Source of the DNA: an uncultured Campylobacter sp. | GTDB taxonomy: Bacteria > Campylobacterota > Campylobacteria > Campylobacterales > Campylobacteraceae | Direction: 5' to 3' | Assembly: GCA_937965895.1 (NCBI GenBank) | Contig: CALCKS010000091.1 | Location: 1-6,788, forward strand | Length of the DNA: 6,788 nt | In this document: positions 4,254 through 6,788 of the stretch, piece after piece | Position numbering within the stretch: position 1 is the stretch's first letter | How the letters are laid out: every line of letters begins with the position of its first letter | The notes under the pieces: model-generated | The model's input: only the letters and a program-made list of their open reading frames with translations | Told to the model about the DNA's origin: nothing | Database searches by the model: none | Translations under genes and position numbers: made by a program

Positions 4254-5281
4254 TACGCGACCTTTATAAAAGAAATTAATACTTTATTGTCGCCCGGGCG
4301 CACGAAGTAGCTAAAAAATACGTATCCTTGCCCGTACGTCGCTTCGCTCGGGTTAAGGATAACAAAGTCGCTCGAAAAGCCCGTCACGCCGTTACCGCTT
4401 AGATATACTAGTCCGCTCTGACCCGCTTCTCTACCTCCCGCCGTTATTTGCCCGCTTACGCTACCCGTGAAATTTACGCCCTGCATAAAATCTATCGTAT
4501 TGCTTGCGATGTTTTGCGCTTTGGTATATTTGCTTAGCGCGTTATCCAGTTGCCCGCGCGTGAGATAGTTTCCTAGCGAGCTAGACGTAACGTACGCACC
4601 TAGTTGCGATTTGAGCGCAAACGTCGCTTTGTCGCTCTCATATACGGTCGTAGTGAGCTTGTCGTATAGCTCGTCTTTCGTAGCTAGCGTCGCAGTTTTT
4701 GCCGCGATTAGCTCGTTAGCTTTCGTCTCGTCTATTTTCGCGCCTAGCTCCTCTTTCGTGGCTAGTCCGCTCACATCTACGCTGCCCGACGTCTCGCCTT
4801 TTTTGGCGTATGTTTCGTCTATTTTTTTGCTTGAATACGTCTTGCTTTCGCTCTGCTCGCTATCGTCGATAGGCGATGTCACGCTTTCTAGCTTTTCCTC
4901 TATTTGAGATTTTAGAGCAGTTAGCTCCTCGTATTTGCGTTCAAAGCTAGTTTTGACTTGTTCAAACTCCTCTGTTTTTCTTGTGAGCAGCGCGCTAAAA
5001 GCCTCTGTTTTGAGGTTGATTTCGTCTTTGGCGTTTTTGCCTGCGCGCTCTACATCGGTCACTATTGGGGCAAGATTGTTTTTTGCCTTATCGATCAGCT
5101 CTTTTGACTTCTCTACATCGTCGCTTAGCCCCTGCATCTTGTCGGCTAGATAGCGAAATTCGCGCAGTTCGTTCACGTCTATGCTTTTTACGGCAGCCTC
5201 CAGGTCTTTGATTTGAGATAGTAGAAATTTTAGCGCTTCTAGTTTTTCCGCGCCCATTTTGAGTTCGTATATGCTTGTCAT
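4253..5281 (-). CDS. Coiled-coil tail fibre-like structural protein
   Basis: This 342-aa protein is probably a trimeric fibre or appendage of the virion. Seen: residues 1-135 are almost entirely charged helix with heptad-like spacing, a long coiled coil. Residues 136-170 form a Ser/Asp/Gly-rich break. Residues 171-250 hold short degenerate repeats of the type LATKEEL (173), LATKDEL (199), FALKSQL (221) and YLTRGQL (239). Residues 262-342 are Gly/Ser/Phe-rich and look like a beta-structured C-terminal knob. Stalk, repeats, then terminal beta domain is the usual layout of phage fibres; no named family is recognised. Its start overlaps the 45-aa gene (ATGA) with only a weak Shine-Dalgarno, suggesting coupling. 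Its TAA stop overlaps the LRR gene's ATG by one base. A neck or head appendage is an alternative to a tail fibre. Confidence 0.6.
   Translation of the reverse strand: MTSIYELKMGAEKLEALKFLLSQIKDLEAAVKSIDVNELREFRYLADKMQGLSDDVEKSKELIDKAKNNLAPIVTDVERAGKNAKDEINLKTEAFSALLTRKTEEFEQVKTSFERKYEELTALKSQIEEKLESVTSPIDDSEQSESKTYSSKKIDETYAKKGETSGSVDVSGLATKEELGAKIDETKANELIAAKTATLATKDELYDKLTTTVYESDKATFALKSQLGAYVTSSSLGNYLTRGQLDNALSKYTKAQNIASNTIDFMQGVNFTGSVSGQITAGGREAGQSGLVYLSGNGVTGFSSDFVILNPSEATYGQGYVFFSYFVRPGDNKVLISFIKVA
4667..4765 (-). repeat. Imperfect direct repeat in fibre gene
   Basis: Two 21-base copies, at 4667-4687 and 4745-4765, differ at two positions and are spaced 78 bases (26 codons). They encode the LATKDEL and LATKEEL units, residues 199-205 and 173-179. 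Two more divergent units follow in the protein. This points to fibre growth by duplication and gives a site where recombination could change stalk length. Confidence 0.55.
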
Positions 5282-5415
5282 TTTATTAGTCCGCTTTCTT
5301 TGATAGTTTTCGTCGTATTTGCAAAAAATTCGCTCGCCTCTTTGAAAAATGCAAGCAAATCGACCGCAGCCAAAACCCGCGCGCTTAAGATCGCGGGAAA
5401 TAAATCTCTATTCAT
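5278..5415 (-). CDS. Small hypothetical phage protein (45 aa)
   Basis: This short gene has no recognised family. It starts with MNRDLFPAIL and ends KESGLIK. The sequence is helix-prone, with a hydrophobic stretch rich in A, V and L (residues 8-24) followed by an amphipathic segment containing two FF pairs (23-24 and 30-31). It is probably too broken by charges for a confident membrane segment. Its reality is supported by position: its start overlaps the adaptor stop as ATGA, its stop overlaps the next gene's start as ATGA, and AAGGA lies nine bases upstream of its ATG. It exactly fills an otherwise unexplained 130-base gap in a compact operon. It could be a small virion or assembly protein, or a coupling peptide carrying ribosomes into the fibre gene. 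Function is unknown. Confidence 0.6.
   Translation of the reverse strand: MNRDLFPAILSARVLAAVDLLAFFKEASEFFANTTKTIKESGLIK
5372..5397 (-). other. GC-only 6-bp hairpin with short U run
   Basis: On the transcript CCCGCG pairs with CGCGGG around a ten-base loop, followed directly by four U residues. It lies at the 5' end of the 45-aa gene, just after capsid and adaptor. It resembles a weak attenuator. The U-run is short and the site is coding, so a functional role is uncertain. Confidence 0.25.
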
Positions 5416-5792
5416 AGCCCATATTCCTTTCCGTAGTTGGCGTTGTAGTCGGCGATGATTTCAAGGGCTAGAGTGCGGTAGTACGTGTCTTGATTGAGTA
5501 GAAATGCCACCTCGTTGATGACGGCGTAGGTTAGCGCCTCGTCTATCATCAGGTGCTCGTTTTCGTCGCTGAAATTTGGACGATCAGGGTAGGTCAAAAA
5601 CGCGTTTTGGTCCACGTTTCGATATACCCGCTCGTTGCTTTCTACGCTGCGCAAAAGCTCGTTTGGTATGCACTTGTTTGCTACGTATAGCATAGCCTCG
5701 AAAAATACGTCCGCCAGCGTCTCGTCATCGGGGATTTTCTTATCCCCGACGCACTTAAATTTCAAGACCTTTTTTACTTCTTGGCAGCGCAT
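5412..5792 (-). CDS. Probable head-tail adaptor / head completion protein
   Basis: This 126-aa acidic protein starts two bases after the capsid stop, with AAAGGCG in the capsid gene's end serving as ribosome binding site. I do not recognise a named family. It looks mostly helical: residues 24-41 (E-T-L-A-D-V-F-F-E-A-M...) and 79-114 (a long helix containing DEALTYAVINEVAFLL), joined by a segment with NAFLTYPDRPNF (63-74). A small helical protein directly after the major capsid gene is the usual place for a head-tail connector or head completion protein, which would bridge portal and tail. That role is inferred from position, size and predicted fold only. Codons 15-22 contain a perfect 8-bp hairpin in the transcript. 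The stop overlaps the next start as ATGA. Confidence 0.55.
   Translation of the reverse strand: MRCQEVKKVLKFKCVGDKKIPDDETLADVFFEAMLYVANKCIPNELLRSVESNERVYRNVDQNAFLTYPDRPNFSDENEHLMIDEALTYAVINEVAFLLNQDTYYRTLALEIIADYNANYGKEYGL
5728..5749 (-). other. 8-bp perfect hairpin inside adaptor gene
   Basis: TCGGGGAT and ATCCCCGA pair perfectly around a six-base loop. On the transcript the hairpin begins about 44 bases after the adaptor start codon. No U-tract follows, so it is not a standard terminator. It could affect translation or mRNA stability between capsid and adaptor, or be a coincidence of coding. Confidence 0.35.
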
Positions 5793-5794
5793 TT

Positions 5795-6778
5795 TTACGC
5801 CTTTAGCCCGACTCCGATCGCAAACGCGTCGGCATTTCTAACCTCTAGGCAGCCTTCGGTGTAGTATCTCTTTTGTATAGCCGTTTTTGACGTAGTAACG
5901 TCTTTTAGCTCGGTCGGTACGAGCAGGCCGTTTTTCATATACTCAAAATCCCCCGCGATTAATACGTCGCCTAGTCCGAATTTTGGAGACAAGAAACGGT
6001 GTAGCCTAAAATTCACTTTACCAAAGTCGGTATCTAGGCTCACTACGCTTGAATTCACGTGTTTTTCGTTGCCAAATTGTCTAGTAGCAAATCTATTGAT
6101 CGCAGGCTTTAGCCCGGCGCCGACAAATACATCTTTCGCAGTTGCGCCGACGTCATAGATGTTTTGCAAAAGAGTATGCAAAATTTCCTCAGTCAGTACC
6201 GTTTCGGTGCCACTCCAGTTGTTCGTGCTGTCAAAAGCTACCACGTTTCCTCTTTTGCCGCCGCTCCACGCGCCCGCGCCTTTAGCGACGTAGTAAAACA
6301 TTCCCGCCATTTCGCCCGCTGTCGTATCTGTTCTTACCGCAGGCCCCATAAATACGGATTGTTTTGCGTTTGCGTGGCGACCTAGTCCAAATAGCGCGTA
6401 CTCCATATCCAGTTTATGCTCTTTGGCTCTTTTTGCTATCTCGCGCGGCAGCTCCTTGCCGCCGTATGTAGCGACTGCCTGCATACTTCTTGACACACTG
6501 ACGTTTGTCGTGAAAATTTGCGTTGCATTTGACGTTTTTTGAACGGTACTTTTTCTCGTATCGTTAAAGTCACTGATCTCTAGTTGCGCGTTCTTCCCCG
6601 GCGCCGCTAGCGTATCGGTTAGCCAGCTATGCTCTATGCCTTTGACTTCAGACGTACCGATCATACTTAGTATCGGCGTTTCGTCCGCGCCTATTAAAAT
6701 GATTTTGTCGTAGACCGAAGGTTTTAAACCTTCTCTAGATGTTGCAGGGGCTTGATAGCCCGTACTTGTGATTGCCAT
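5795..6778 (-). CDS. Major capsid protein, SU10-like (DUF5309 family)
   Basis: This 327-aa protein would form the icosahedral head shell of the virion. Its full length resembles the SU10-type / DUF5309 major capsid family. Seen in the sequence: an N-terminal block with DETPILSMIG (residues 32-41), then a W-x-T-D-x-L-A-A-P-G block (52-61), a N-x-T-Q-I-F segment (84-89) followed by V-x-V-S (93-96), and a D-x-E-Y-A-L helix segment (124-129). That order is typical of the family as I know it. The start is supported by AGGAG (minus strand, at 6784-6788) five bases upstream. The stop is TAA, two bases before the next gene. It is the first complete gene of the window; scaffold, protease, portal and terminase would be expected further right but are not visible. 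No truncation or frameshift is seen. The family call comes from motif memory, not a search. Confidence 0.88.
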   Translation of the reverse strand: MAITSTGYQAPATSREGLKPSVYDKIILIGADETPILSMIGTSEVKGIEHSWLTDTLAAPGKNAQLEISDFNDTRKSTVQKTSNATQIFTTNVSVSRSMQAVATYGGKELPREIAKRAKEHKLDMEYALFGLGRHANAKQSVFMGPAVRTDTTAGEMAGMFYYVAKGAGAWSGGKRGNVVAFDSTNNWSGTETVLTEEILHTLLQNIYDVGATAKDVFVGAGLKPAINRFATRQFGNEKHVNSSVVSLDTDFGKVNFRLHRFLSPKFGLGDVLIAGDFEYMKNGLLVPTELKDVTTSKTAIQKRYYTEGCLEVRNADAFAIGVGLKA

Positions 6779-6788
6779 AATCGCTCCT

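Noticed and set aside
4291..4300. Perfect 10-base palindrome CGCCCGGGCG
   Set aside because: It lies within fibre coding sequence, has no loop or repeat partners, and is not near a gene boundary signal.
4611..5153. Plus-strand Ser/Val-rich reading frames
   Set aside because: They are antisense to the fibre-like gene's helical repeats, with no start signal or family resemblance.

Overview
The window is a tightly packed late-gene segment of a tailed bacteriophage or prophage. All 14 supported genes lie on the minus strand, so transcription runs from the right edge (6788) towards position 1. The host is most likely a Campylobacter of the concisus/curvus/rectus/showae group. That is an inference from AT-leaning composition with many AAATTT words, and from a small NrdD-like peptide of a type I associate with this group. 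No integrase, tRNA, attachment site, IS element or CRISPR array is visible.

Layout in transcription order. Virion genes: SU10-type major capsid protein (6778-5795), probable head-tail adaptor (5792-5412), 45-aa unknown peptide (5415-5278), coiled-coil fibre-like protein (5281-4253), leucine-rich-repeat protein (4253-3576) and a DUF7338-like phage protein (3573-2971). Lysis and small genes: 27-aa membrane peptide (2974-2891), inner-membrane spanin (2889-2515), outer-membrane spanin lipoprotein (2531-2289), 37-aa membrane peptide (2292-2179), holin (2182-1811), NrdD glycyl-radical-like peptide (1821-1639) and GH108 endolysin (1652-1098). Last comes a large tail-tip/fibre protein (from 1096) that is still open at the left edge.

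There is no intergenic stretch longer than a few bases. Most junctions are ATGA or TAATG overlaps, so the block is probably one translationally coupled operon. Four small genes (45, 27, 37 and 60 aa) sit in it and are easy to miss. No promoter is evident. One terminator-like hairpin with a U6 tract lies inside the 5' part of the DUF7338-like gene, just before the lysis block.

How the genes work together: the capsid and adaptor build the head. The coiled-coil protein, the LRR protein and the left-edge protein probably form fibre or receptor-contact structures. The holin opens the inner membrane, the endolysin cuts peptidoglycan, and the spanin pair disrupts the outer membrane. The most unexpected element is the 60-aa stand-alone peptide carrying the glycyl-radical signature of anaerobic ribonucleotide reductase, wedged between holin and endolysin and overlapping both.
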